Origin: Verrucomicrobiales bacterium
GTDB taxonomy: Bacteria; Verrucomicrobiota; Verrucomicrobiia; Verrucomicrobiales; V1-33
Length of the DNA stretch: 64,000 nucleotides
Assembly (NCBI GenBank): GCA_018003315.1
Contig: JAGNEJ010000007.1
Location: 1-64,000 of the forward strand
Direction of reading: 5' to 3'
The notes under the pieces are model-generated. The model saw only the letters and a program-made list of their open reading frames with translations, did no database searches and had not been told where the DNA came from. Below, in pieces: positions 46,810 through 54,964 of the stretch (positions are counted from its first letter, which is position 1; every line of letters starts with the position of its first letter). The position numbers and the translations under genes are program-made.

Positions 46810-48087
46810 TTACAAATCACCGGAAAGGAACCGGCGACGCCACAGCGCCCGGGATATTTTTCCACGGTGATCGGGCTGCAGCCCGTCGCACATTCGCCAG
46901 TGGCGGGGACATTTCCAGGAAGGGAGGGCGGCAGCGGCGGTCCGCTGCAGCACACTCAGCGGCGCGCCGCGTTCCAGCGCCACCACGACCGCGATGTCAT
47001 CGCAGCGTTCTGCATCGCGGCTGGGCACGCCGAAGGCCACGGCATGGCGCACTCCGGGCTCCTGCAGCAGCCATTCCTCAATTTCTCCCGGATGCAGTTT
47101 CCGTCCGGCCACATTGATCACCTCTCCGGCGCGCCCCGTCAGACGCACCACTCCTCGATCCAGTTCCGCCAGGTCTCCCGTCACGTAACGGCCACCACCC
47201 AGCGTTTCTGCTCCGTCCCGCATCGGCGGCCAGTAGAGTTCGCCAACCGCAGCGCTTCGAACAACCAATCTCCCGTCCGGCGTCCGTTCATGGGCAACGT
47301 TGTCCATGGCCGCACCGACGATCTCCGCATCACTGCGCGGTTCGGCGGTGCGGTCAAAGGCAATGCCGCCGCATTCGCTGGCACCATAAAAATTGTGCAC
47401 TTTCAGGCCGCAGCATTCAAAAATGCTGCGTTCCAATTCCACTGCCAGCGGCGCACCGGCAGAAATGGCCAGCGCAATCCGCGGCCCCGGCAATCCAATG
47501 GAATGCCAGGCCCGCCACATGGCCGGCACGGCCGGCAGCACTGCGGGAAAGCCGGGAGCCAGCGCCTTCTCCACGGAAGCCGGCAGAGCATTCGGGGCCA
47601 GGACGAGCGGAACTCCCCGGAGCAGCAGCGGCAGCACCAGATTCGAAAATCCGTAGCTGTGCGCCAGGGAAATGACGCCCAGATTTGGAAGGTCCGGATG
47701 CAGCCCCATGGTGGCGCAAATGTTCTCACAGTCAGCCAGCAACTGTTCCTCCCTGAAGAGAACCTGCCGCGGGACCCCGGTGGTGCCGCTGGTCAGCTTG
47801 ATGTGGGCAATGCGGCGTGCGGCAAGGATTTCCTCCGGAGGCGGTGCGGGCGGAGCCTGCGCATCCAGCGGGCACAACACCGAGCCGTCCCTCCACGCGG
47901 CCAGCACGGCGAGAATGAATTCCACTCCGCGGCCAGTCGCAAACACCACCGCGGGCGCCACCGGCTGCTCTGCAGCCAGCCGCCTGAGCGCCTCGAATGA
48001 AAGCTCCACGCCCGTGGCCGTGTCGCGCAGCGCCGACCTGGAGGCATGCTCCGCAGCGGTGCGCAGCCAGTAGTCGTAGAGTCTCAT
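46810..48087 (-). CDS. AMP-dependent synthetase/ligase (ANL superfamily)
   Basis: The 425-residue protein has the ANL adenylating motifs: KLTSGTTGVPR (phosphate binding), NFYGASECGG, YVTGDL, and a C-terminal lysine in HRGKISR. It would activate an acid as an acyl-AMP and pass it to CoA or a carrier protein. It is shorter than typical acyl-CoA ligases, with a compressed N-terminal domain. The substrate is unknown. It lies downstream of a HAD hydrolase on the same strand, with a 25-bp gap. Confidence 0.85.
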   Translation of the reverse strand: MRLYDYWLRTAAEHASRSALRDTATGVELSFEALRRLAAEQPVAPAVVFATGRGVEFILAVLAAWRDGSVLCPLDAQAPPAPPPEEILAARRIAHIKLTSGTTGVPRQVLFREEQLLADCENICATMGLHPDLPNLGVISLAHSYGFSNLVLPLLLRGVPLVLAPNALPASVEKALAPGFPAVLPAVPAMWRAWHSIGLPGPRIALAISAGAPLAVELERSIFECCGLKVHNFYGASECGGIAFDRTAEPRSDAEIVGAAMDNVAHERTPDGRLVVRSAAVGELYWPPMRDGAETLGGGRYVTGDLAELDRGVVRLTGRAGEVINVAGRKLHPGEIEEWLLQEPGVRHAVAFGVPSRDAERCDDIAVVVALERGAPLSVLQRTAAAALPSWKCPRHWRMCDGLQPDHRGKISRALWRRRFLSGDL

Positions 48088-48112
48088 GCCGCCCGTGAAA
48101 CCTTGACAATTG

Positions 48113-48991
48113 CTAGTGCTTGGGGGCGCCCACCACGCCTTCCACCAGTTCTTCGTTCCGGGTTTTCACAATGCGGTCGGCGATTTCGCGGATCATTTCC
48201 TCCAGCAGCATGCGCAGGTGGCTGCCGGGTCGGAAATCGCTCGGGGCGATGTGCTTGATGCGCTGTGCATGCGTCGCCAGTTGATAGCATTTTCGAAAGC
48301 TGCTGCGGCTTTGATCGTCCGGATTATACACCGCAATGGCATGGCCGCCGAACTGCTTCATGACGGTAAAACAGGGCACGTCGGTGGGACCGTCACCCAG
48401 ATAGATCATGTTGGAAAAGGGAATGCGGCGCAGGTCCTGAGGCATGTGGTCGTTGACATCCTGGCCGGGGTCCAGCAGGCCCTTGTTGATGCGGAAAAGA
48501 TACTGCGTTTTCTGGGTGTGGCTGATGACGCGTTTTGGAAACGTGATGCGCCCCTGGACGTCGGTGGCGAATTCGCAGCCGAAGACCGCACGCACATGGT
48601 TTTTTAATGCGCTGCCGTCGATCAGGGCCTTGATGCCGCTGGAGATGATGTAATGCTCGATGGTGATACCGAGCGCCCGGTGGGTGTCGGTCAGCACTCC
48701 TTCCAGCTCCCCAAACATCTCCGGAAGGCCAGGGTAGAATTTCAGATTCTTCCCAAGTTCAACCAACGTTTGCTGCGTGGGCCGATCGATGTCGATGGAG
48801 TCAAGGATGGTTTTCAGATAAGCCAGCTCGCTCTCCCATCCCTCCTCGCGGACCAATTGTTGGCATTTTTTCCAGAAGATGGCCGCATTGATGCCGAAAG
48901 CGGGGAAGAGCACCTCGTCCTGCATGTAGGTGGGGCTCAGCGTCTGGTCATAGTCGTAGGCGATGCCAATGATGGTCTGGGGTACGGACAT
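48113..48991 (-). CDS. HAD-superfamily phosphatase-like protein
   Basis: The 292-residue protein has HAD motif I (YDYDQTLSPTY, near residue 14), a downstream conserved region YIISSGIKALIDGS and motif IV (LGDGPTDVPCF). These are typical of phosphoserine phosphatase-like HAD enzymes. The substrate is unknown. I chose the ATG at 48991 (MSVPQTIIGIAYDYD); a longer open frame upstream overlaps the next gene in another frame and has no domain. It precedes the AMP-ligase gene, which may act with it. Confidence 0.85.
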   Translation of the reverse strand: MSVPQTIIGIAYDYDQTLSPTYMQDEVLFPAFGINAAIFWKKCQQLVREEGWESELAYLKTILDSIDIDRPTQQTLVELGKNLKFYPGLPEMFGELEGVLTDTHRALGITIEHYIISSGIKALIDGSALKNHVRAVFGCEFATDVQGRITFPKRVISHTQKTQYLFRINKGLLDPGQDVNDHMPQDLRRIPFSNMIYLGDGPTDVPCFTVMKQFGGHAIAVYNPDDQSRSSFRKCYQLATHAQRIKHIAPSDFRPGSHLRMLLEEMIREIADRIVKTRNEELVEGVVGAPKH

Positions 48992-49031
48992 GTCGGGCGG
49001 GAAGATACGGGAAAGACCCGGAACAATTCGG

Positions 49032-50099
49032 TTAGGAAACGGACAGATACTGCGCGCAGTGGGGGCAGGCCACGCGGGAGGAACCCGGGTCGATTCGGAA
49101 GGGCTTGTTGCAGGACGGGCAGTTGACCTGAGGCCAAGTGGTTGCGGGGGGCGGAGGAGGCGGATGCAGGTGGGCAGCGGCACTGGAGGCAGCGGCCGGC
49201 GGAGCCTCTCCGATGGCGGAATCCGCGGCAGCGATCTGTCCGATGAGACTGCCGCCATCGGGCACCAGGGTGATCCGGGCCGGACCGGCGAGCAGTTTCT
49301 GCGTTTCCAGAACCTCAAACAGGGCGGAGGACACCGCGGGATCGGCGGAGATTTTTTGCAGCGCCGCACCGACGATCTGCGGGCGGATGGCAGCGGCCTT
49401 GGCGAATTCCACGGCGGCCTGACGCTCGGCGGTGCTGGTGATGATGCTGACCTGGTTGGCTCCGTCCTGCTTGATGGCGGAAGTGACCTGGCGCAGCCGG
49501 TTCACCACCTTGCTTTCAATCTGCCGGATCATGCCCAGATCGCGGAAATGCACCTTGCGGATGTACACGGAGCCGAGCCGGTAGCCCCACTCATGGCTTT
49601 TGGGGGAGACTTCCTGGCGCACCGTGTTGCTCATGGCATGGCGGTCCACCAGCATCACCGCCAGCGGCATGTTGCTCAGGCAGCGCACCGTGGAGTTGCT
49701 CACATTCGCCCCGAGGGAGCCGCGGGGGTCGGTATTCTTGAAAAGATAGGAGACGGGATCGCTGATGTACATTTCATGCCAGATGCCGATGCCCATGGGC
49801 GCGCCCTCCTCGGAATTGACAGCCTGGCTGCGCAGGTATTGCTGGTCCAGCCGCATGTCGATGACGTGACAGCGTCCCAGCCAGTTCACGATGAATGCCT
49901 TCACGCCGACCTCGGCCAGCAGAAAGTGAAGCCCCGGCTCCTCCAGAATGGCGACCACTTTTCCGAAAAGAACATACACCAGACAGCGGCGTTCTTGGAC
50001 GACGACATACAGGCCGAACATCCGCCCGATCCAGAGAACCAGGGGCACACCCACAAAACAGACGGCAAAGGTGACCGCCGCGGCGAGCAGAGCATTCAT
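49032..50099 (-). CDS. SPFH/band-7 protein with C-terminal zinc ribbon
   Basis: The 355-residue protein has an N-terminal membrane segment (LLAAAVTFAVCFVGVPLVLWI), an SPFH region (about 30-230) with KVVAILEEPGLHF and VYIRKVHFRDLG, a proline-rich linker (HPPPPPPATT) and a C-terminal zinc ribbon with CPSC and CPHC pairs. SPFH proteins form large membrane rings. It starts at an ATG overlapping the stop of the upstream SPFH gene by 4 bp, so the two are coupled and may assemble together. The zinc ribbon could bind a partner protein; the function is unknown. Confidence 0.85.
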   Translation of the reverse strand: MNALLAAAVTFAVCFVGVPLVLWIGRMFGLYVVVQERRCLVYVLFGKVVAILEEPGLHFLLAEVGVKAFIVNWLGRCHVIDMRLDQQYLRSQAVNSEEGAPMGIGIWHEMYISDPVSYLFKNTDPRGSLGANVSNSTVRCLSNMPLAVMLVDRHAMSNTVRQEVSPKSHEWGYRLGSVYIRKVHFRDLGMIRQIESKVVNRLRQVTSAIKQDGANQVSIITSTAERQAAVEFAKAAAIRPQIVGAALQKISADPAVSSALFEVLETQKLLAGPARITLVPDGGSLIGQIAAADSAIGEAPPAAASSAAAHLHPPPPPPATTWPQVNCPSCNKPFRIDPGSSRVACPHCAQYLSVS

Positions 50100-51115
50100 G
50101 AGCGGCGGCCCTCCAGGAAAACGCGTTCGGTTTTTTCAAACAGCGCCAGACGCACGTTGCGCACATACGAGCGCAGAGCGTCCGGCCCGCTGGCCCTCAG
50201 TTCGCAGAGCTGCGCTGCCAGTCGCGCCAGCGGTTCGGTTTCCGCCTGCGCCTTGAGCGTTTCAATCTCCACGGCACGTTTGGACTGAACGATTTTCTGA
50301 TCGGCAGCGGCCTGAGCAAGAGAGATGTCCGAGGAAACTTCGTTGTAGGCGGTATTGATCGCTGCCAGGGCGGATTCGACTTCCGGCGGAGGGTCGATCC
50401 CGGTGATGAGCGAAGCGTCCAGCACCATGCCGTAACGGGCAGCGGAAGAGAGGCATTCCTGGTCCATGTGCTCGTTGAGGTCTCTCAGGTTTTTGCGGAT
50501 GTCATTGATGGAAATGCCGGTGACCATGGTGGCATCCGGACCGCCGCTCCGGGCGGACAGTTCGGCACCGGCTTCCGGCGGCGGAGCCACGGGTGGCGGG
50601 GCCTCGAAATTGGCGATGCGTTCGCGGAGTACGGAAACAAAATACCCCATGACGTGGGCCAGCGGCCGCTTCACTCCGAAAATGGCGGCATACAGGTTGC
50701 GTTCGGAGATGCGGTAGCGGATCTGACCGGTCAGTCCGGTGTTCAACTGGTCCTTGGTCACCGCCTCCAGCACCGTGCCGGCGGAATTCGCGGTGGGATT
50801 TTCCGGGTCCCATGCCATGTTCACCGTCTCCGTGGCCACGGACACTTTGAACACTCTCTCCCACGGCCATTTGAAATAGGGACCGCCGGGCGGAATCACG
50901 CGGACCTGCGGGTAGCTGTAGCGCTGCTTTTCATCCTCGCGCAGCATTTCACTGACAGGGTCTTCCAGCGTCGTCTGATTCCCGATGCGCTGCGCCCTGC
51001 CGAAGTTGGTTTTCACCGCGCGTTCATTCTGATTCACTGTGTAGAGCCCGGCGACGAGGTAGCGAACCAGGAACCAAAGAATGAAACCGAGAACACAGCC
51101 GGTGAAGATGGACAT
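50096..51115 (-). CDS. SPFH/band-7 membrane protein
   Basis: The 339-residue protein has an N-terminal membrane segment (MSIFTGCVLGFILWFLVRYLV) and an SPFH domain with VNQNERAVKTNFGRAQRI, GPYFKWPWERVFKVSVATETVN and a helical C-terminal part rich in Ala and Gln. I start at 51115; the frame extends upstream to 51199 without an obvious reason. The stop overlaps the start of the next SPFH gene (ATGA). It is divergent from peroxiredoxin with a 168-bp gap that should hold both promoters. Confidence 0.87.
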   Translation of the reverse strand: MSIFTGCVLGFILWFLVRYLVAGLYTVNQNERAVKTNFGRAQRIGNQTTLEDPVSEMLREDEKQRYSYPQVRVIPPGGPYFKWPWERVFKVSVATETVNMAWDPENPTANSAGTVLEAVTKDQLNTGLTGQIRYRISERNLYAAIFGVKRPLAHVMGYFVSVLRERIANFEAPPPVAPPPEAGAELSARSGGPDATMVTGISINDIRKNLRDLNEHMDQECLSSAARYGMVLDASLITGIDPPPEVESALAAINTAYNEVSSDISLAQAAADQKIVQSKRAVEIETLKAQAETEPLARLAAQLCELRASGPDALRSYVRNVRLALFEKTERVFLEGRRS

Positions 51116-51283
51116 GGCGTCAGGGAATGAAGGAATTCCGCCAGATACACCAGGATCCGGGAAACGCCAGCGGCATTCGGAATGCGTGGCTTTTGACATC
51201 CGGCGGCACCGCGCTTATCCCTTCCGCCCCGCAGCCTGCGCTGCGGGCCTGATTCTCTCAAACACCTAACCAAACAACACACC

Positions 51284-51775
51284 ATGCTCGCAGTTGGCAG
51301 CAAAGCCCCCGACTTCAAACTCACCACGCTCACCGCCGAAGGACCAAAATACGTGACCTTGGGCGAATTGAAGGAAAAATCCAATGTCCTGGTCCTGTTC
51401 GTGCCGATGGCATTTACCGGCGTCTGCACCCAGGAACTCTGCTCCGTGTCCAACGGCCTCAATGACTACAGCAGCCTCGGCGCCGCCGTCATTGCCATCA
51501 GCGGGGACAATCCCTTCGCCCAGGCGGAATGGTCGAAAAAGGAAAGCATCACGGTGACCCTGGCCAGTGACTACGACCACTCGGTGGCCCGCGCCTACGG
51601 CATCGCCTACGACTCCTTTCTGCCGGACAAAAATCTCGGACAAAGCGGCGTGCCCAAGCGGTCCGCCTTCATTGTGGACAAGTCTGGCATCGTTCAATAT
51701 GCGGAAAGCAGCGACAATCCCGGCCAGCTTCCTGACTTCGAAGCCATCAAGGCCAAGCTCGCGGAACTGAAGTAA
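51284..51775 (+). CDS. Peroxiredoxin (AhpC/TSA, AhpE-like)
   Basis: The 163-residue thiol peroxidase reduces hydrogen peroxide and organic peroxides. The peroxidatic cysteine is C48 in the PxxxTxxC motif (PMAFTGVCTQE); C53 is close by. The remainder (VIAISGDNPFAQAEWSKK, PKRSAFIVDKSGIVQY) follows the family. A strong intrinsic terminator lies 26 bp after the stop, so it is a single-gene unit. Confidence 0.92.
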   Translation: MLAVGSKAPDFKLTTLTAEGPKYVTLGELKEKSNVLVLFVPMAFTGVCTQELCSVSNGLNDYSSLGAAVIAISGDNPFAQAEWSKKESITVTLASDYDHSVARAYGIAYDSFLPDKNLGQSGVPKRSAFIVDKSGIVQYAESSDNPGQLPDFEAIKAKLAELK

Positions 51776-51800
51776 CTGCATTCCTGCTGAGCCCCATGTT

Positions 51801-51848
51801 CACTCCAGGCTGCCAGACGGGCTGAGCAGCCTGGAGTGTTTCCATTTT
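51801..51848 (+). terminator. Intrinsic terminator after the peroxiredoxin gene
   Basis: A perfect 13-bp stem (CACTCCAGGCTGC, 51801-51813, with GCAGCCTGGAGTG, 51826-51838) with a 12-nt loop is followed by a T-rich tract (TTTCCATTTT). Confidence 0.85.
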
Positions 51849-51869
51849 CCGGCTTTTGGATTTCGGATC

Positions 51870-52439
51870 ATGACCGCCAACTCCCCGCCTCCGACGGGCA
51901 GGCCAAAACGCGCTTCTGCCGGTGCGAAGCTGATTCTCACGTTTTTTGCGCTGGTTCTGTGCGTAGCCGGTGCCGTCGGAACCTGGATGTTGTGGCGCGC
52001 CTACCAGCGGGCGGTTGATCAAGGCGGCTGGACGGAAGTGCCTTGCGCCATTGTCAGGTCCGAATTGAAGGAAGAGAGGCTCCATTTGAACAGCCCGGTG
52101 CAATGGCGTCCCGTCGTCGAATACACCTACCTTTCGGGCAATGTTTCCTGCAAAGGCCACAGCATTCGCACGGTGGACGGTTCCTTTGTGGACAGGACGG
52201 TCGCCGAAGGCGTCCTCAGCCGGTATAAACCCGGCCAAAGCACCGTGTGCTACGTCAACCCGACGAATCCCGACCAGGCCATTCTGGAGCGCGCCACCAA
52301 GGCGCCGCTCTACTCGCTCTGGTTTCCTCTGCTGTTTGTCATCGGTGGCCTCGGCATGATTCTGCATGTCTGGTGGCCGCAGGGAACTGAGGATGCACCC
52401 AAAGGAGAAACCTCTTCCACCGGTACCGCCGACCAGTGA
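51870..52439 (+). CDS. DUF3592 membrane protein
   Basis: The 189-residue protein has two membrane helices (LILTFFALVLCVAGAVGTW near the N-terminus and LWFPLLFVIGGLGMILHVWW near the C-terminus) flanking a beta domain with GGWTEVPCAIVRSELKEE and VCYVNPTNPDQAIL, characteristic of DUF3592. The function is unknown. It overlaps the next gene by 4 bp (GTGA), so they are coupled. It begins 22 bp beyond the terminator hairpin region. Confidence 0.85.
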   Translation: MTANSPPPTGRPKRASAGAKLILTFFALVLCVAGAVGTWMLWRAYQRAVDQGGWTEVPCAIVRSELKEERLHLNSPVQWRPVVEYTYLSGNVSCKGHSIRTVDGSFVDRTVAEGVLSRYKPGQSTVCYVNPTNPDQAILERATKAPLYSLWFPLLFVIGGLGMILHVWWPQGTEDAPKGETSSTGTADQ

Positions 52440-53224
52440 ATCCGGAACTGGAGATGCTTTTTTTGGGAACGGGCACGTCCGTCGGCATTCCCATGATCGG
52501 GTGCCACTGCGCGGTCTGCACTTCCGAGGATCCACGCGACAAGCGGGACCGCTGTTCGGTTTTCATGCGCTCGCCGGAACTCGCATGGGTCATTGATACC
52601 GGGCCCGAGTTCCGCCACCAGTGCCTCCGCGCCGGCATTTCCCATCTGGATGCCGTGCTCTACACCCATGAACACACCGACCACGTCATGGGGTTCGACG
52701 ATCTGCGCCGCTTCACATACGGGGAACAGGCCTCGCTGCCCGTCCACGGAAATGCCTCGGTGCTCAGTGCGCTGCGCCGGGCCTTCGCGTTTGCCTTCGA
52801 CGGCACGAACCGCCCTGCCGGTTATTTTAAGCCCGCACCCCGCGAAGTGAAGGGCGCATTTCATTTGGGGAAAACGGAAGTGACTCCGCTGCCCGTTGTC
52901 CACGGAGGAGCGGAAACCAACGGTTATCTGTTCTCGCGTGGTGGCAACAAACTGGTCGGCTACATTCCCGATGTGAAGCAAATCCCCCAGGAAACCCTGC
53001 GCCGGCTGCACGGCGTGGACACCTTCATCGTGGACTGCCTGCGCGAGCGTCCGCTTCCCACCCATTTTTCCGTGGAGGAAGCACTCGCAGCAGTGGATGC
53101 GGTGGCCCCGCAACGGGCATTCTTCACCCACCTTTGCCATGAGCTGGGCCACGCCTCATTCGAGGTCACGCTGCCCTCGCACATCCGAGTGGCTTACGAT
53201 GGCCTGCGCCTCCAGTGGCCCTGA
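52436..53224 (+). CDS. PhnP-like MBL-fold phosphodiesterase
   Basis: The 262-residue protein starts with GTG overlapping the preceding stop. It has LFLGTGTSVGIP, a cysteine set GCHCAVC (C23, C25, C28), and HxHxDH (H78, H80, D82, H83 in YTHEHTDH). This matches PhnP-type cyclic phosphodiesterases, which bind extra zinc through the N-terminal cysteines. No phosphonate-degradation genes lie nearby, so its substrate here is open. Confidence 0.88.
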   Translation: MNPELEMLFLGTGTSVGIPMIGCHCAVCTSEDPRDKRDRCSVFMRSPELAWVIDTGPEFRHQCLRAGISHLDAVLYTHEHTDHVMGFDDLRRFTYGEQASLPVHGNASVLSALRRAFAFAFDGTNRPAGYFKPAPREVKGAFHLGKTEVTPLPVVHGGAETNGYLFSRGGNKLVGYIPDVKQIPQETLRRLHGVDTFIVDCLRERPLPTHFSVEEALAAVDAVAPQRAFFTHLCHELGHASFEVTLPSHIRVAYDGLRLQWP

Positions 53225-53313
53225 GTGCGGGCCTGCACTGTTTTTTCCTGGTGCGCAGAGGGCAGATGCCATGCGGCATCGCTGCGAGAACTGCGTCGGG
53301 AGGTAATTTTATC

Positions 53314-53775
53314 TCAGATGCCGAACTGGCTGCCAAGGGCCTCCAGCCAGTCCTGCCGCGTGCGGAGATAGTCTGCGGCATCGTAAGCATGGGAGGCGAG
53401 GACCAGCAGGACGGTGCCGGGCGAGTGGTCGAATTGTTCGGCCCAGATCATGGGGGGGATGAGCAGGGCTTCCTGCGGGCTGCAGAGGAGGATTTCCTCC
53501 TGACACCAGCCATCGTCCACCAGAACCGTTAGTCTGCCGGACGTGCAGATGAGAAGCTGGGCGCACTGGCGGTGCGCGTGTTCCCCGCGGCGGGTGCCCT
53601 TGACCCCGGAGGTGAAAAACAGGCGCTGCGGCACGAAAGGCAGCGCCGCGGCCCCTTGTCCAAGCACGCACAACGGTCCGCGCTCGTCCAAATGCTGGCG
53701 GAGGATGATGCGCTGCACCCCCTGAACGGTGCAGTTGCGGGTTTCGCCGGGGTGAATGAGATCGGTGGCAGGCAT
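53314..53775 (-). CDS. FdtA-like cupin sugar 3,4-ketoisomerase
   Basis: The 153-residue protein resembles WxcM/FdtA, which convert dTDP-4-keto-6-deoxyglucose to the 3-keto isomer. The catalytic His pair is in GTRRGEHAHRQC, followed by LIPPMIWAEQFDHSPGTVLLVLASHAYDAADYLR, with the conserved YD at the end. The gene starts 4 bp after the stop of the DegT aminotransferase and is cotranscribed. I chose ATG 53775; an earlier ATG at 53817 overlaps the aminotransferase. Confidence 0.85.
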   Translation of the reverse strand: MPATDLIHPGETRNCTVQGVQRIILRQHLDERGPLCVLGQGAAALPFVPQRLFFTSGVKGTRRGEHAHRQCAQLLICTSGRLTVLVDDGWCQEEILLCSPQEALLIPPMIWAEQFDHSPGTVLLVLASHAYDAADYLRTRQDWLEALGSQFGI

Positions 53776-53779
53776 GGTT

Positions 53780-54919
53780 TCAGGCAGAATCCGGACGCCA
53801 GAAATGGCAGGCGGCAACGACGTTTTCCACTTGGGAATCTGTCAGGAAAGGATGCATGGGCAGGGAAATCTCACTGCGGGCAATGCGGCTGGCCCGGTGC
53901 AGGGAGCCAAGGATTTCCCCGCCTGCAGCACGCATCGCCGGCTGGTCTGGAATGAGCACCGGATAGTGGATGCCCGCGTGAACCTGAAGGCGCTGGAGGT
54001 GTTTGAGCAGGTCATCGCGGTCCTGTTCGACCAGCACCGGGTAGAGGTGGAACACACTGCCGCTGCCCTCGGGCTGGTGGACGGGATCGATCAGTTCATG
54101 GCGCAATTCCCGGCGGTAAAATGCGGCGATGAGGCGGCGGCGGCGGGTAAAATCCGCCAGGCGCGGCAGCAGGGCATCGTGCAGCAGGGCCGCCTGTACC
54201 TCGTCCAGGCGGCTATTGAGGCCGGGTTCGGCATGCTGGTATTTGGCGGACTGGCCGTAGTCACGCAGCATCCGGGCGGTTTCAGCGATTTTTGGTTCGT
54301 TGGTTAACAGCGCTCCGCCATCGCCCATCGCGCCCAGATTTTTGGTGGGGTAAAAACTGGTGGCGGCAGCAAAGCCGACACTGCCGCAAATTCGCCCGCC
54401 CCAGGTGGCGCCGATCGACTGCGCACAGTCCTCGACGACACGCAGCCCGAATGCATCCCGCAGGGATTCGAGGGCATCCAGGTTCAGACAGTGTCCGTAG
54501 AGATGGACCGGGAGAAACCACTTCAGGCTGGAGTCCGCGGCGAATACCTGCCGGGCCAGGGAAAGGTCGATGAGTCCACTTTCATCAACGTCCACAAAAA
54601 CTGGCCGTCCCCCAGCGCGCAGAATGGCGAGGGTACTGGCGAAGGCGCTGAGCGGAGTTGTCAGGACCTTGTCTCCCGCCTGCAGTCCCCCGGCGCGCAG
54701 CGCGATCTCCAACGCATCCATGCCATTGGCGGTTCCCACGGCTTGACGCATTCCCCAATGGGCCGCCAGCGCCTGCTCGAACGCCTCCACTTCCCTGCCC
54801 AGAATGAACCAGCCGCTGTTGCCAACCCGGTCCACGGCCTCCAGTGCCGCGGCGCGAATCTCCCTCCACAGGGCGCGGAAATCGTTGGCAGGAATGGGTT
54901 CCGGGGAGGGTTTTGGCAT
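53780..54919 (-). CDS. DegT/DnrJ/EryC1/StrS (FdtB-like) aminotransferase
   Basis: The 379-residue PLP-dependent sugar aminotransferase has the family's lysine in SFYPTKNLGAMGDGG and the VVEDCAQSIGATWGG motif. With the FdtA-like isomerase just downstream it would add an amino group at C3 of a 3-keto-6-deoxyhexose nucleotide. No RmlA/RmlB or acetyltransferase genes are in the window. The glycosyltransferase upstream on the same strand may use the product. The exact sugar is inferred. Confidence 0.9.
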   Translation of the reverse strand: MPKPSPEPIPANDFRALWREIRAAALEAVDRVGNSGWFILGREVEAFEQALAAHWGMRQAVGTANGMDALEIALRAGGLQAGDKVLTTPLSAFASTLAILRAGGRPVFVDVDESGLIDLSLARQVFAADSSLKWFLPVHLYGHCLNLDALESLRDAFGLRVVEDCAQSIGATWGGRICGSVGFAAATSFYPTKNLGAMGDGGALLTNEPKIAETARMLRDYGQSAKYQHAEPGLNSRLDEVQAALLHDALLPRLADFTRRRRLIAAFYRRELRHELIDPVHQPEGSGSVFHLYPVLVEQDRDDLLKHLQRLQVHAGIHYPVLIPDQPAMRAAGGEILGSLHRASRIARSEISLPMHPFLTDSQVENVVAACHFWRPDSA

Positions 54920-54964
54920 GCGGTGCCCCCTGCCGTAGCACAGCGGGCGAGGCGTGGCAAAGCT

